A stretch of DNA of 64,000 bases, taken from assembly GCF_050409585.1 (NCBI RefSeq), contig NZ_JBNUPE010000006.1:1-64000 (forward strand). Reading direction: 5' to 3'. The translations under genes were made by a program, and so were the position numbers. Positions 9,669-19,311 of the stretch are shown in pieces. Numbering within the stretch: position 1 is the stretch's first letter; every line of letters starts with the position of its first letter. The stretch is from Facklamia sp050409585. GTDB taxonomy: Bacteria; Bacillota; Bacilli; Lactobacillales; Aerococcaceae. A model generated the notes under the pieces. The model made no database searches. It saw only the letters and a program-made list of their open reading frames with translations, and was not told the DNA's origin.

Positions 9669-10922
9669 ATGAAATTATTAGTTATTGGTAGTGGAGGACG
9701 CGAACATGCGATTGCCTATCATTTGTTAAAAAGTCCCCTAGTCGAATCGGTTTTTTGTGCTCCTGGCAATCCAGGTATGAAAGTAGATGGCATAAATTGT
9801 GTAGACATCGCTGAGAATGCTTTTGAAGACTTAATCAATTTTGCCAAACAAGAACAAATTGATTGGACTTTTGTAGGTCCGGAAGGTCCTTTATTTGAAG
9901 GAATTGTTGACCATTTTACCCAAGCAGGTCAAATTGCTTTTGGGCCAAGTAAAGCTGCTGCTCAAATCGAAGGTTCTAAATTGTTTGCCAAAAAATTAAT
10001 GCAAAAATATAAGATTCCAACTGCCCAGTATGCTAGTTTTACTGAGCAAGAGGCTGCACTCGCTTATTTGAATAACCAGTCGACTCCGATTGTAGTTAAA
10101 GTCGATGGGCCAGCTGCAGGTAAAGGAGTTACCGTTGCTTTAAGTAAAGAAGAGGCAGAGAATGCGATTAAATTAGCTTTTGAAAAAGATCCAGCAAAGC
10201 AAAGAATCGTAATTGAAGAATGTTTGCTTGGACCAGAGTTTTCAATCTTTTCAATGGTTTATAAAGGTAAAGTTTGCCACTCTTTGCCAGCTAGAGATCA
10301 TAAACGTTTATTAGATGGTAATCTGGGGCCTAATACAGGCGGTATGGGAGCATTTGCCCCCGTTGAAGATATCTCAGAAGAACTATATCAAGAAACCCTT
10401 CGAACGATTGTAGAGCCTACTTTAGTGGCTATGGATAAAGAGGGGACTCCTTTTAATGGTGTTTTATACACAGGGCTAATGAACACAGCTGAAGGACCAA
10501 AAGTGATTGAGTTTAACGCACGTTTCGGTGATCCAGAAACCCAGGTCGTCTTGCCTTTATTGAAAACAGATTTTGCAGAATTGATCAATGACTTGCTGCA
10601 TGGTCGTGAGACCCAAGTGGAGTGGAGGGAAGAAAAAGCATGCATGGGAGTTATCTTAGCTGCTGAAGGTTACCCACAAAATCCTACACGTGGGATTGAG
10701 TTTTCATTAAATTCTTCTATGGATGAGACTATGAAAATCTACTATGCAGGGATTTCTTCTTACCGGCCACTTGTTTCTAGCGGGGGAAGAATTGCCATGG
10801 TTACTTGTTTAGCTGACACAAAGCAATTAGCACAAGACAAAATTTATGAGTATCTATCAAAACAAGCACTCGATCAAATTTATTACCGTAAAGACATAGG
10901 GGTCAACTTGCTTAAGCCATAG
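9669..10922 (+). CDS. purD: Phosphoribosylamine-glycine ligase
   Basis: ATP-grasp enzyme that makes GAR from phosphoribosylamine and glycine. The N-terminal LVIGSGGREHAI, the KVDGPAAGKGVTVA ATP-grasp loop, the RDHKRLLDGNLGPNTGGMGAF signature and the catalytic EFNARFGDPETQ are all intact, and 417 residues is typical. It is the last gene of the pur operon. Downstream, 10934-10966 can form a bulged hairpin (AATGAAA/TTTCATT) without a good T-run, so read-through into mscS is possible. Confidence 0.97.
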   Translation: MKLLVIGSGGREHAIAYHLLKSPLVESVFCAPGNPGMKVDGINCVDIAENAFEDLINFAKQEQIDWTFVGPEGPLFEGIVDHFTQAGQIAFGPSKAAAQIEGSKLFAKKLMQKYKIPTAQYASFTEQEAALAYLNNQSTPIVVKVDGPAAGKGVTVALSKEEAENAIKLAFEKDPAKQRIVIEECLLGPEFSIFSMVYKGKVCHSLPARDHKRLLDGNLGPNTGGMGAFAPVEDISEELYQETLRTIVEPTLVAMDKEGTPFNGVLYTGLMNTAEGPKVIEFNARFGDPETQVVLPLLKTDFAELINDLLHGRETQVEWREEKACMGVILAAEGYPQNPTRGIEFSLNSSMDETMKIYYAGISSYRPLVSSGGRIAMVTCLADTKQLAQDKIYEYLSKQALDQIYYRKDIGVNLLKP

Positions 10923-10993
10923 CATTCCTTTAGAATGAAAATATCGGTTTTCAATCGACTTTCATTTTAAGGATATAAATTAGGAGGTTGGCT

Positions 10994-11887
10994 ATGGACT
11001 TTATTTCAGATATCGTCACACAATTCCGAACGGAAATTGATATTATTCAGCTATCACAAGATATTTTGATTAGCTTATTTAAAATCATTTTCTCAGTCAT
11101 TCTACTTTACACTTTAAAAAAAGTTTTAATTAAAATGATTGAGAGTTACTTTCTGGGTAAAAGGTCTTCACGTATTCGCTTTGCTAAAAAAGCACGCAAT
11201 CATACAATTAGTCGTTTATTGACTAACTTGGTTCAATATCTTTTTTATTTCTTTTTAGCCTACACGGTCTTAAGTATCATGGGTGTTCCAGTTGGTACTT
11301 TAGTAGCTGGGGCTGGAATTGTCAGTTTAGCCATTGGTTTGGGTGCTAAAGATTTAGTCTCAGATGTTGTTAATGGTTTCTTCATTCTCTTGGAACACCA
11401 ATTTGATGTTGGGGATGCGGTAGATATTAATGGCTACAGTGGAACCGTTTATTCCATTGGTTTAAGAAATACGGTCGTCCGTGATTACAATGGAATTCAT
11501 CATTTCATTCCCAACGGCAGTATTACTCAAATGTCCAATCTCTCACTCAATAGTATCCGTGTGGATATTGATTTGTTCATTTATCCTGAACAAAATATAG
11601 ATCAGCTTGAAGCTCGGCTTCAAGAAATTTATTTAAAAGTGCCACAAGATGATCAGTTGATTTTACGTGCTCCAGAATTTTTAGGAGTCTTTCGTGACTC
11701 ACAAGGACGTTTGATTTATAAAATAAGGATATGGTCCAAGAGTGTTGATGACATGTTAGTCGTTCAAGCTAGATACTATAAAGCTTTTATCCAAGGCTTA
11801 TCTGAAGCTAAGGTGAAATTAGCCATGGGTAATCAAGAGCGAGTTCAAGTAGCATTAAATGAAGAACAGTTCATGGAAGCAGAATAA
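10994..11887 (+). CDS. mscS: Small-conductance mechanosensitive channel, MscS family
   Basis: Membrane channel that opens on hypo-osmotic shock. ATG 10994, six bases after AGGAGG (10982-10987), is a better start than TTG 10988, which touches that site; the product is 297 residues. Hydrophobic segments near residues 20-45 and 75-100 precede the pore helix GAGIVSLAIGLGAKDLVSD, which is rich in Gly and Ala as in MscS. The VVNGFFILLEHQFDVGD segment and cytosolic beta domain follow. It ends at a strong terminator shared with the convergent aldolase gene. Confidence 0.93.
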   Translation: MDFISDIVTQFRTEIDIIQLSQDILISLFKIIFSVILLYTLKKVLIKMIESYFLGKRSSRIRFAKKARNHTISRLLTNLVQYLFYFFLAYTVLSIMGVPVGTLVAGAGIVSLAIGLGAKDLVSDVVNGFFILLEHQFDVGDAVDINGYSGTVYSIGLRNTVVRDYNGIHHFIPNGSITQMSNLSLNSIRVDIDLFIYPEQNIDQLEARLQEIYLKVPQDDQLILRAPEFLGVFRDSQGRLIYKIRIWSKSVDDMLVVQARYYKAFIQGLSEAKVKLAMGNQERVQVALNEEQFMEAE

Positions 11888-11900
11888 ATAATAGCCAAAT

Positions 11901-11932
11901 AAAAAGCTGACCTCATTTGAGGTTAGCTTTTT
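11901..11932. terminator. Bidirectional terminator between mscS and fda
   Basis: AAAAAGCTGACCTCA pairs, with one G-T wobble, with TGAGGTTAGCTTTTT around a 2-base loop. The A-run and T-run on opposite sides let it work for both convergent genes. Confidence 0.92.
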
Positions 11933-11949
11933 ATGTATAAACCTAATAT

Positions 11950-12843
11950 TTAAGCTTTGTTAACTGAAGCATCGTAAATACCATCGATGGCTTCTTTAAT
12001 AGTTTGATTGAACTCTTCATCACTTTGACTGGCTCTTAAATCTTGTGAAAGAGCACGGGAGAATGAAGCGATGCAGTTAGGTGTTTTCTTCAAGCGGGCA
12101 TTAGCTTCCTCGGTAGGATATCCACCTGATAAAGCAACGACTCTTACCATATTTGGATGGTTGGCAATTTCTTCATAGGTAGAAGGCTTAGTAGGGATAG
12201 TAATTTTAAGCATCACTAATTCATTTTCTTCCAATTTGTTTAAGTGAGCCAGAATCTCTTCAGCTAATTTTGCTTCGATCTTTTCTTTATCTTCTGCATG
12301 AATATTTACTTCAGGTTCGATAATTGGAACGAGTCCTGCAGCAATAATTTGTTTAGCAATTTCAAATTGTTGATCAACAACTGCTTTAATTCCGACTTCA
12401 GAATATGAATTAATAGTAGAACGCATTTTTGTTCCAAAAATATGACGCTCATTAGCTCTTTCTAACAATTCATCAAGAAGGGTGATAGGTTTCATTAGTT
12501 GAACACCATCTGCTTCTTCCATGAGTCCTAAGTCCACTTTAAGGAAAGGAACTACTTTTTTCTCTTCCCAAAGATAGTCAGCTGTTTTTTTGCCTTCAAC
12601 TTCACGATCGATTGTTTGTTCAAATAAAATAGCGCCTAAGATTTTTTCGTTGCTAAAAGAAGGGGCAGTCATGATACGTCTACGCATTTCATGAACTTTA
12701 TCAAACATTTCATCTTCATTTGAATATTGGTCCTCGTTTACTCCGTATGCCTTTAAAGCTTTTGGTGTGGATCCACCAGATTGATCAAGCGCAGCGATAA
12801 AACCTTTGCCGTTTTTAATTTGTTCAAATTGTTGTGAATTCAT
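11950..12843 (-). CDS. fda: Fructose-bisphosphate aldolase, class I
   Basis: Glycolytic aldolase that forms a Schiff base rather than using a metal. The 297-residue product has the class I N-terminus GKGFIAALDQSGGSTPKAL, then VVPFLKVDLGL, TKMRSTIN and the C-terminal VVALSGGYPTEEAN, which matches the FdaB-type enzymes of staphylococci and lactic acid bacteria. Whether a class II enzyme also exists cannot be judged here. It has its own promoter upstream, so it is probably not only co-transcribed with the cyclo-ligase gene 69 bases upstream. Confidence 0.93.
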   Translation of the reverse strand: MNSQQFEQIKNGKGFIAALDQSGGSTPKALKAYGVNEDQYSNEDEMFDKVHEMRRRIMTAPSFSNEKILGAILFEQTIDREVEGKKTADYLWEEKKVVPFLKVDLGLMEEADGVQLMKPITLLDELLERANERHIFGTKMRSTINSYSEVGIKAVVDQQFEIAKQIIAAGLVPIIEPEVNIHAEDKEKIEAKLAEEILAHLNKLEENELVMLKITIPTKPSTYEEIANHPNMVRVVALSGGYPTEEANARLKKTPNCIASFSRALSQDLRASQSDEEFNQTIKEAIDGIYDASVNKA

Positions 12844-12872
12844 TCCATTACTCCTTTACGTTTACTATGCTT

Positions 12873-12901
12873 ATGATAGCTTTAAATCTTAAAATATGCA
12901 A
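12873..12901 (-). promoter_or_regulatory. fda promoter
   Basis: On the minus strand TTGCAT (12896-12901) and TATCAT (12873-12878) are 17 bases apart, 30 bases before the fda start, with an AAGGAG site between. Confidence 0.7.
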
Positions 12902-12912
12902 TCTATTTCATT

Positions 12913-13476
12913 TTAATCGATAAGGTAAGTGCCTTCTTCAGTCATCACCATATCAACTTGTTTGTCATGGTCTTCTGTAGGAATGTCATCGTATTGTAAT
13001 TGGGCATAATAAGGTAGAACTAAATAGGCATTTTTAGCTCTAAGTAAGTAACGATCATAGTAGCCTCCGCCATAACCAAGGCGTTCGCCACGGTTATTGC
13101 AAGTTACGCATGGCATAATGATAAGGTCGATGTCTTCTGGTTCAAGTCTTTGACTGATTTTTTCTGGCTCTAAGATTCCAAAAGCGGATCTTTCTAGAGG
13201 AGAATTTTCTTTATATACTAAGGCTTCCATGACACGACCAGGGAAAACTCGAGGAATACCCACTGTTTTTCCGTCTTTCCATGCTCTTTGAATGATGGGA
13301 TGAGTGTTCATTTCTTCATCAGTAGAATAATAAACCATCATCTTTTTTGCTTTTTTATATTCATCCAGTTGGAAAAGCTGTTGATAAATTTTTTCTTCGG
13401 CAAAGCGACGATATTCACTTGAAAGCTGGGCTCTTTTTGCAAAAATTTCTTTTCTTAATTCTGTCTTACTCTTCAT
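12913..13476 (-). CDS. fau: 5-formyltetrahydrofolate cyclo-ligase
   Basis: Converts 5-formyl-THF to 5,10-methenyl-THF with ATP, returning folate to the pool used by PurN, PurH and ThyA. The 187-residue product shows the N-terminal KTELRKEIFAKR basic helix and the family signature MPCVTCNNRGERLGYGGGYYDRYL near residues 120-145. An AGGAGG site precedes the ATG. The enzyme is called yqgN in Bacillus. It is divergent from ung. Confidence 0.93.
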   Translation of the reverse strand: MKSKTELRKEIFAKRAQLSSEYRRFAEEKIYQQLFQLDEYKKAKKMMVYYSTDEEMNTHPIIQRAWKDGKTVGIPRVFPGRVMEALVYKENSPLERSAFGILEPEKISQRLEPEDIDLIIMPCVTCNNRGERLGYGGGYYDRYLLRAKNAYLVLPYYAQLQYDDIPTEDHDKQVDMVMTEEGTYLID

Positions 13477-13596
13477 TTTGAACCTCCTAATAAAATACTT
13501 ATTATAATTATACCATTAGTTTATAAAAGATAAATCAACTGCTTTTTACTTGTATACTTTTAAATTACAATGATAATAAAAGAAAGAGGTGTTTTT

Positions 13597-14274
13597 ATGT
13601 ATCAATTAGCTGATTTAAAAGAAATCGCAGCCGATTGGACAGCTTGTTTAGACAAGCAAGAACAATGGCTTGTCCTGAATCAATTAAACAATTATTTAAA
13701 CCAGGAAGAGGCTGTCATATATCCACCAGCAGTAGAAGTTTTTAAAGCTTTAGAGCTGTGTCCATATTTTGATACTAAGGTAGTTATTATTGGACAAGAT
13801 CCTTACCATGGTCCTAATCAAGCCAACGGCTTGGCTTTTTCAGTGAATGAGGGCCAGTCAGTGCCTCCTTCTTTGAAAAATATTTTTAAAGAATTATCAG
13901 ATGATCTCAAAGTCCCTATCCGAAAAGAAACAGACCTGTCAGACTGGGCGAGACAAGGAGTGCTGTTATTAAATCGCGTGTTAACCGTCAGAGCAGGTGA
14001 AGCGAACTCTCACCAAGGAATCGGATGGGAATTCGTCACCAACCAAATCATTCAATGCCTTAATCATCATCCAAACTCTCTTATATTTATTCTCTGGGGT
14101 AAAAAAGCACAATCACTTGAAAAGTTGATAGATCGTTCCAAGCATCGAGTGATCAAGTCCAGTCACCCGAGCCCCCTAGCAGCCTATCGTGGCTTTTTTG
14201 GATCCAAGCCTTTTTCGAAAACCAATTCCTTTTTAATTGAAAAAGGCTATCAGCCTATCAAGTGGGCACCTTAG
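13597..14274 (+). CDS. ung: Uracil-DNA glycosylase, family 1
   Basis: Removes uracil from DNA. I choose ATG 13597, 7 bases after AAGAGGTG; the in-frame ATG 13570 lies upstream of that site and would add nine unlikely residues. The 225-residue product has the catalytic GQDPYHGP (Asp68), LLLNRVLTVR and the HPSPLAAYRGFFG leucine-loop motif. It converges on a membrane protease gene with only 12 bases between and no clear terminator. Confidence 0.97.
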   Translation: MYQLADLKEIAADWTACLDKQEQWLVLNQLNNYLNQEEAVIYPPAVEVFKALELCPYFDTKVVIIGQDPYHGPNQANGLAFSVNEGQSVPPSLKNIFKELSDDLKVPIRKETDLSDWARQGVLLLNRVLTVRAGEANSHQGIGWEFVTNQIIQCLNHHPNSLIFILWGKKAQSLEKLIDRSKHRVIKSSHPSPLAAYRGFFGSKPFSKTNSFLIEKGYQPIKWAP

Positions 14275-14286
14275 CTAAAACTATAA

Positions 14287-14946
14287 CTAGGTGAAAAAAG
14301 TAAGCGTAATCCAAGCAATCAAATTATTGATAAAATGAAAACTCATGGATGCCGCTACATTGGCTTGATACTTCCAATAAAAATAAGTGAGACCTAAAGT
14401 CAACGGAAGATAGATGACAGCATCTGCTAAAGTAGCCATGTGCGCTCCTGTAAATAGTAAAATCGATAAGATTGTCATTGACCATTTGAACGATTTGCCT
14501 TTGTGGACTGAGGGACCGATGATGGCTTGACGAAAGATTAGTTCTTCCACAAAAGGAGCAAAAATAACTAACATAAAGAAAGTAAAATAACTAGGAACGT
14601 TCCCAATTAAATCTTGGATGGCTTGTTGATTAGCCCCCATACCCTCCAAGTCTATATAAGGCTCAATTAGACTAAGTAGGATAATACGAACAATGCCAAT
14701 AATTAAGAAGCAAAGGATAGTTTTACCTAAAAGACTCTTCCAACTAGTTTGCTGGAGTAATCGCTGCCATTGATCCATTGTATATTTTCCATACAAGTAC
14801 CAAGCAACAAAGCAAATAATTAGCATACTGACTAGTAAAACCCATGGTATCGACTCTTCTGCCACACCTAAGGCAAGAGCAATAGCGGGGGTGATAAGAT
14901 AGAAAAGGATATAAGTAAAAAGTAATTTCCAAGCTCTATTTTTCAT
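14287..14946 (-). CDS. CPBP family intramembrane metalloprotease
   Basis: Polytopic membrane protein of 219 residues from the Abi/CAAX-like (CPBP, PF02517) family. Motif EELIFRQAI, the EExxxR box, lies near residue 137; HMATLAD and FHFINN supply the later His/Asn motifs. Members process prenylated or small peptide substrates and several give immunity to self-made bacteriocins, but no bacteriocin gene lies nearby, so the substrate is unknown. At least five hydrophobic segments are visible. Confidence 0.85.
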   Translation of the reverse strand: MKNRAWKLLFTYILFYLITPAIALALGVAEESIPWVLLVSMLIICFVAWYLYGKYTMDQWQRLLQQTSWKSLLGKTILCFLIIGIVRIILLSLIEPYIDLEGMGANQQAIQDLIGNVPSYFTFFMLVIFAPFVEELIFRQAIIGPSVHKGKSFKWSMTILSILLFTGAHMATLADAVIYLPLTLGLTYFYWKYQANVAASMSFHFINNLIAWITLTFFT

Positions 14947-15054
14947 AATAACCTCCTAAAATTTTGATAATATTATTATATCTTATCCTACTAAAAAGAC
15001 TAGTCTATCTAATGCTGAATGATTTTGATATTTTTCAAGATAAGTTGCTTGTAT

Positions 15055-15062
15055 GCTATAAT
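15055..15062 (+). promoter_or_regulatory. Extended -10 promoter of the ABC-F/thyA group
   Basis: TGC-TATAAT at 15055-15062 ends 29 bases before the ABC-F start. No good -35 is seen, as is common for extended -10 promoters. Confidence 0.6.
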
Positions 15063-15091
15063 AAGTTGATTGTAAAAAAGGGGTAGAGACT

Positions 15092-16984
15092 ATGAAAGAA
15101 CTAAGTATACAAAATCTATCAAAATCATATGGTGTGAAGCAATTGATCGACCAAGTCGATTTTTCAATCCGAACAGGTGATCGAGTGGGGCTTATTGGAC
15201 CGAATGGAACTGGAAAATCTTCTTTTTTAAGAGTAATTGCAGGAATCGATAGTTATGATAATGGTCAAATTAAAGCCCCTAATCAATACGAAATTGCCTA
15301 TCTGGAGCAAAACCCTCGTTTAGATCCAGATAAAACCATCCTAGAAACGGTTTATGATTCAAAAGCAGCGGATATTCAATTGTTATTAACTTATGAAAAA
15401 TGTCGCATGGAGTTAGAGGCTGACCCAACCAATCATTTCTTACAAGATCAATTCACCAAATTATCAGATGAAATGACCTTGAAATCTGCTTGGGAAGTTG
15501 AGATATCGGCTAAGTCTATTCTGACCCAATTAAAAATCTATAATCTAAATAAAAGGGTTGGAGAATGTTCAGGGGGCCAGCAAAAACGGATTGGGATCGC
15601 TCAAGTCTTAATTGCTGAACCGGATCTTTTAATTTTAGATGAGCCGACCAATCATTTAGACGTAGAGTCAATCCAATGGTTGGAAAAATATTTAGCTTCT
15701 TACAAAGGTGCTTTATTACTAGTCACTCATGATCGCTACTTCTTAGAACGCTCGGTCAATAAAATTATTGAATTACAATATGGACGCATTACTGAGTTTG
15801 AAGGCAATTATCAGACTTATTTAACTAAAAAGGCTGAATTGATCGAAATGCAAGCTAAACAAGCCCAAAAACAAGATCGGCTCTACTTACAAGAACTCGC
15901 CTGGATGCGTCAAGGCGCTCAGGCCAGATCAACCAAACAACAAGCTAGAATTGATCGCTTTAACCAATTGAAGGATTCGATCGGCCTAAGAGACCAATCT
16001 CAAGATGCTATTGATTTTAATTTTTCACAACAGCGGATGGGTAATCAAATTATTGAATTAGAAGACCTTACAGTCGAAATTGCTGATAAGATTATCATTA
16101 ACGGTCTAACTAAGACATTTGTTAAGGGCGATCGTTTGGGAGTTGTGGGTCCTAACGGAGTGGGGAAATCAACTTTCTTAAATTGCTTGGCAGGCTTGCA
16201 TCCACTTAAAAAGGGTATATGTCGGTTAGGACAAACAGTCAATATCGCTTATTATCGTCAATTAGATGAAGATTTGCCACAAGCTATGCGTATCTTAAGC
16301 TATTTAACCCAAGTAGCGGATCAGTTCAAACGTCCAGACGGTTCAAGAGTTTCGGCTGCGCAAATGTTAGAGCGTTTCAATTTTCCCAAAGAGAGTCATG
16401 GTTCACTGATACAGTCACTTTCTGGTGGAGAAAAAAGAAGACTTTACTTATTAACCCTCTTAATCCAAGAACCCAATGTTCTTTTATTGGATGAGCCAAC
16501 CAATGACTTAGATATTGAGACTTTAAATACTTTAGAAGACTATATAGAATCTTTTGAAGGCGTAGTGATTATTGTTTCTCATGATCGTTATTTTTTAGAT
16601 AAGACAGTCGATCAATTACTGGTCTTAAAAGGAGAAGGGAAGTTTGACTTATACTGGGGAAGCTTTTCAGAATACTTAGAAACTAAGGATAATCATATTG
16701 AGAATGAAGCAAAACCAAGTAAGCAAGCCAACAAAGAAAACGCTCAAAAGTCTCAATTAAATAAAAAAAAGCGAATGACCTATCATGAAAAACAAGAATG
16801 GCAAGGTCTTGAAGAACGGATAGTCGAGTTAGAAAGCCAAATAGAGCAAAAGCAAAAACTGATGGAAGAACATTCAGAAGATGCTGGTAAGCTAATGGAT
16901 CTTCATACTGAAATTGAGTTTCTAGAAGCTAACTTACTAGAACTTTATGAACGCTATGACTATTTAAGTGATTTGGACCAATAG
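15092..16984 (+). CDS. ABC-F family translation factor, Uup/YfmR-like
   Basis: Cytosolic tandem ATPase with no membrane part. The first domain has GPNGTGKSS (about residue 36) and LSG-type signature CSGGQQKRI; the second has GPNGVGKST and LSGGEKRR, each followed by DEPTNHLD or DEPTNDLD. The inter-domain P-site tRNA-interaction linker contains LQELAWMRQGAQARSTKQQAR. A lysine-rich tail ending in a coiled coil (about residues 560-630) is typical of Uup/YfmR rather than EttA. Such proteins relieve ribosome stalling. thyA follows after 11 bases, so the two are probably co-transcribed. Confidence 0.9.
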   Translation: MKELSIQNLSKSYGVKQLIDQVDFSIRTGDRVGLIGPNGTGKSSFLRVIAGIDSYDNGQIKAPNQYEIAYLEQNPRLDPDKTILETVYDSKAADIQLLLTYEKCRMELEADPTNHFLQDQFTKLSDEMTLKSAWEVEISAKSILTQLKIYNLNKRVGECSGGQQKRIGIAQVLIAEPDLLILDEPTNHLDVESIQWLEKYLASYKGALLLVTHDRYFLERSVNKIIELQYGRITEFEGNYQTYLTKKAELIEMQAKQAQKQDRLYLQELAWMRQGAQARSTKQQARIDRFNQLKDSIGLRDQSQDAIDFNFSQQRMGNQIIELEDLTVEIADKIIINGLTKTFVKGDRLGVVGPNGVGKSTFLNCLAGLHPLKKGICRLGQTVNIAYYRQLDEDLPQAMRILSYLTQVADQFKRPDGSRVSAAQMLERFNFPKESHGSLIQSLSGGEKRRLYLLTLLIQEPNVLLLDEPTNDLDIETLNTLEDYIESFEGVVIIVSHDRYFLDKTVDQLLVLKGEGKFDLYWGSFSEYLETKDNHIENEAKPSKQANKENAQKSQLNKKKRMTYHEKQEWQGLEERIVELESQIEQKQKLMEEHSEDAGKLMDLHTEIEFLEANLLELYERYDYLSDLDQ

Positions 16985-16995
16985 GAGGTAGACGG

Positions 16996-17934
16996 ATGAA
17001 ACAATATCAAGAACTGATCAGTCATATTCTAGACCATGGTGACAAAAAGTCCGATCGCACAGGAACTGGTACGCTATCAACTTTCGGTTATCAAATGCGA
17101 TTTGATCTCAGTAAAGACTTTCCTCTTTTGACTACTAAACGGGTGCCTTTTGGTCTAGTTAAATCGGAATTAATGTGGTTTTTAAAGGGGGATACCAATA
17201 TTAAATATTTATTAATCCATAACAATCATATTTGGGATGAATGGGCCTTTGAAAACTATACGCAATCAGCTGACTACAAAGGAGTGGACATGACTGATTT
17301 TGGTCGACGTATCCTAGAAGATAAAGAATTTGCAGAAAACTACCAGATGGAGATGTCTAGTTTTCAAGCTAATATTATAGCTAGCAATCAGTTTGCGGCT
17401 AAGCATGGTGACTTAGGTCCTATCTATGGCAAACAATGGCGATCTTGGGAGGCGAATGGTGAAACCATCGATCAAATTCAGCAGGTCATTGAATCTCTTA
17501 AAGATAATCCAGATTCTAGAAGGCATATCGTAACGGCATGGAACCCTGCAGCTATTGATAAAGCGGTCTTACCACCCTGTCATTGCTTCTTTCAATTCTA
17601 TGTTAGTAAAGGCCGTTTATCCTGTCAGCTTTATCAACGCTCAGCAGATGTGTTCTTAGGCGTTCCTTTTAATATTGCTTCTTATGCTTTATTAACCCAT
17701 TTAATCGCCAAAGAAATTCATTTACAGCCGGGTGAATTTGTTCATGTTTTAGGGGATGCCCATTTGTATTTAACCCATTTAAAGGCAGCACGGACTCTTT
17801 TAGAGCGTTCTCCACGTTCGCTTCCCCAGCTTAACATTTCAGATTTTCAATCCATCGATCAATTGAATTTGAATCAGATTCAGATTGAAAACTACCATCC
17901 ACATCCAACAATTAAAGCAGCTATCTCAGTTTAG
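16996..17934 (+). CDS. thyA: Thymidylate synthase
   Basis: Methylates dUMP to dTMP using 5,10-methylene-THF, which is oxidised to dihydrofolate. The 312-residue, classic ThyA shows RTGTGTLSTFG, the catalytic LPPCHCFFQFYV, QRSADVFLGVPFNIASYALL and the C-terminal HPTIKAAISV. AGGAGGT precedes the ATG. The DHFR gene, which regenerates its cofactor, starts 15 bases later. Confidence 0.98.
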   Translation: MKQYQELISHILDHGDKKSDRTGTGTLSTFGYQMRFDLSKDFPLLTTKRVPFGLVKSELMWFLKGDTNIKYLLIHNNHIWDEWAFENYTQSADYKGVDMTDFGRRILEDKEFAENYQMEMSSFQANIIASNQFAAKHGDLGPIYGKQWRSWEANGETIDQIQQVIESLKDNPDSRRHIVTAWNPAAIDKAVLPPCHCFFQFYVSKGRLSCQLYQRSADVFLGVPFNIASYALLTHLIAKEIHLQPGEFVHVLGDAHLYLTHLKAARTLLERSPRSLPQLNISDFQSIDQLNLNQIQIENYHPHPTIKAAISV

Positions 17935-17949
17935 TAAATAGGAGGAGAA

Positions 17950-18441
17950 ATGATGATTACATATGTTTATGCCCAAGATTTAAAAGGCGCAATTGGTTAT
18001 CAAAAGGACTTACCATGGCATTTACCTAACGACCTCAATTTTTTTAAAGAAGTTACCATGGGACATACTATGTTGATGGGGAGAACGACTTTTGAATCAA
18101 TGGACCGTAGAGTTTTACCAGGTCGCAAGACGGTTGTATTAACCAGTCAAGAAGATTATGGTCAAGATATTGCACAGCTGAACTTGGTACATAGTGTAGA
18201 AGATGTCTTAGAGCTAGCAAAAGATCAAGAATTAATGGTTATTGGAGGAGCAGGTGTTTTCAAAACTTTGATGGACCACGTCGATAAGATTGTGCGTACC
18301 GTCATCGAAGGAGAGTTTCCTGCAGATACCTATATGGCGGATATTGATCAAGAAAAGTTCCGTTTGGATAAGCTGGTTGAAGTTCCTGCAGATGCAGATA
18401 ATGAATACCCTCATCGTTTTGAGTGGTGGGTGAGAAAATAA
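17950..18441 (+). CDS. folA: Dihydrofolate reductase
   Basis: NADPH-dependent reduction of dihydrofolate formed by ThyA. Of 163 residues, the N-terminal IGYQKDLPWHLPNDLNFFK, MGRTTFESM and VIGGAGVFKTLM motifs identify it. Asp29, in PNDLNFF, is at the usual catalytic acid position. Two consecutive ATGs (17950, 17953) follow AGGAGG; either may be used. Nothing in the sequence suggests acquired trimethoprim resistance, although that cannot be read reliably by eye. Confidence 0.96.
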   Translation: MMITYVYAQDLKGAIGYQKDLPWHLPNDLNFFKEVTMGHTMLMGRTTFESMDRRVLPGRKTVVLTSQEDYGQDIAQLNLVHSVEDVLELAKDQELMVIGGAGVFKTLMDHVDKIVRTVIEGEFPADTYMADIDQEKFRLDKLVEVPADADNEYPHRFEWWVRK

Positions 18442-19254
18442 ATGACTGATTTTACCACTTTTAAAGCAATTGGCTGCATTGGTTGTGGCAATATGGGATC
18501 AGCGATTATAAAGTCTCTTTCGACTAACTTTTCCAATTTAGCCTTTTACTTATATGATAAAGACAATTATAAAAGTCAAAGCTTGGCTAAGGACTGTGGT
18601 GAGAGTGTTGAAGCAGTAAATAGTCTTGAAAAACTTTTAGCTTCTGCTCAAATCTTTTTTATCGGAGTCAAACCGAAAGACTTAAATATCTTGTTGGACT
18701 CCCTTAATTCTATTGAATTACTTGATTCTAAATTATGGATATCGATGGTAGTGGGTAGGTCATTAAGTAGTATTCAAAAGCTACTTCCTCAAGGGCATCA
18801 TCTTATCCGCATAATGCCTAATACCCCTGTTGCCATCGGACAGGGTTATGTTTCTTATTGTTACCAGAAAGAAAATTTCAATGACCAAGTAATTAATGAA
18901 TTTAAGAACTTATTACAACCCTTGGGACATCTTCAGTTGATCGAAGAAAGCTTATTTGATGTTGCTTCTGCTATTGCAGGATCAGGTCCTGCCTTTATCT
19001 ACCAGTTGATTGAAGCTATCAGTGATGCCGGCGTTTATTATGGCTTGAACCGTCAGCAAGCCATCGATATGGCGGCTAAAACAGTGGCTGGTGCCGGTCA
19101 GATGGTCCTGGAAAGTCATCAACATCCTGCTCAATTAAAAGACGCTGTGACCAGTCCTAAGGGTACGACCATTGCCGGTGTTAGAAGTTTAGAAGCGAAT
19201 GGATTTCGATCGGCTATATTTGAAGCTGTTTCAGCAACCGTAGAGAGAACATAA
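18442..19254 (+). CDS. proC: Pyrroline-5-carboxylate reductase
   Basis: Last step of proline synthesis, reducing P5C with NAD(P)H. The 270-residue product has the N-terminal GCIGCGNMGSAI Rossmann loop, then RIMPNTPVAIGQG, AGSGPAFIYQLIEA and LKDAVTSPKGTTIAGV. The ATG directly abuts the folA stop, so it is in the thyA-folA operon, although the pathway is unrelated. No proB or proA is in the window. Confidence 0.95.
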   Translation: MTDFTTFKAIGCIGCGNMGSAIIKSLSTNFSNLAFYLYDKDNYKSQSLAKDCGESVEAVNSLEKLLASAQIFFIGVKPKDLNILLDSLNSIELLDSKLWISMVVGRSLSSIQKLLPQGHHLIRIMPNTPVAIGQGYVSYCYQKENFNDQVINEFKNLLQPLGHLQLIEESLFDVASAIAGSGPAFIYQLIEAISDAGVYYGLNRQQAIDMAAKTVAGAGQMVLESHQHPAQLKDAVTSPKGTTIAGVRSLEANGFRSAIFEAVSATVERT

Positions 19255-19255
19255 G

Positions 19256-19302
19256 AATAAATCCATCTCCTATTCTTTTTAGAATGAGAGATGGATTTTA
19301 TT
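19256..19302. terminator. Terminator after proC
   Basis: AATCCATCTC pairs with GAGATGGATT, with a further TATTCT/AGAATG helix inside. A-runs and T-runs flank it. It also serves the convergent TrhA-like gene. Confidence 0.88.
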
Positions 19303-19311
19303 GATTGAAGT

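Noticed and set aside
11022..11034. AATTCCGAACGGA resembles a PurBox
   Set aside because: It lies inside the mscS coding sequence, about 28 bases after its start, and only 10 of 13 positions match. Chance is the simpler explanation.
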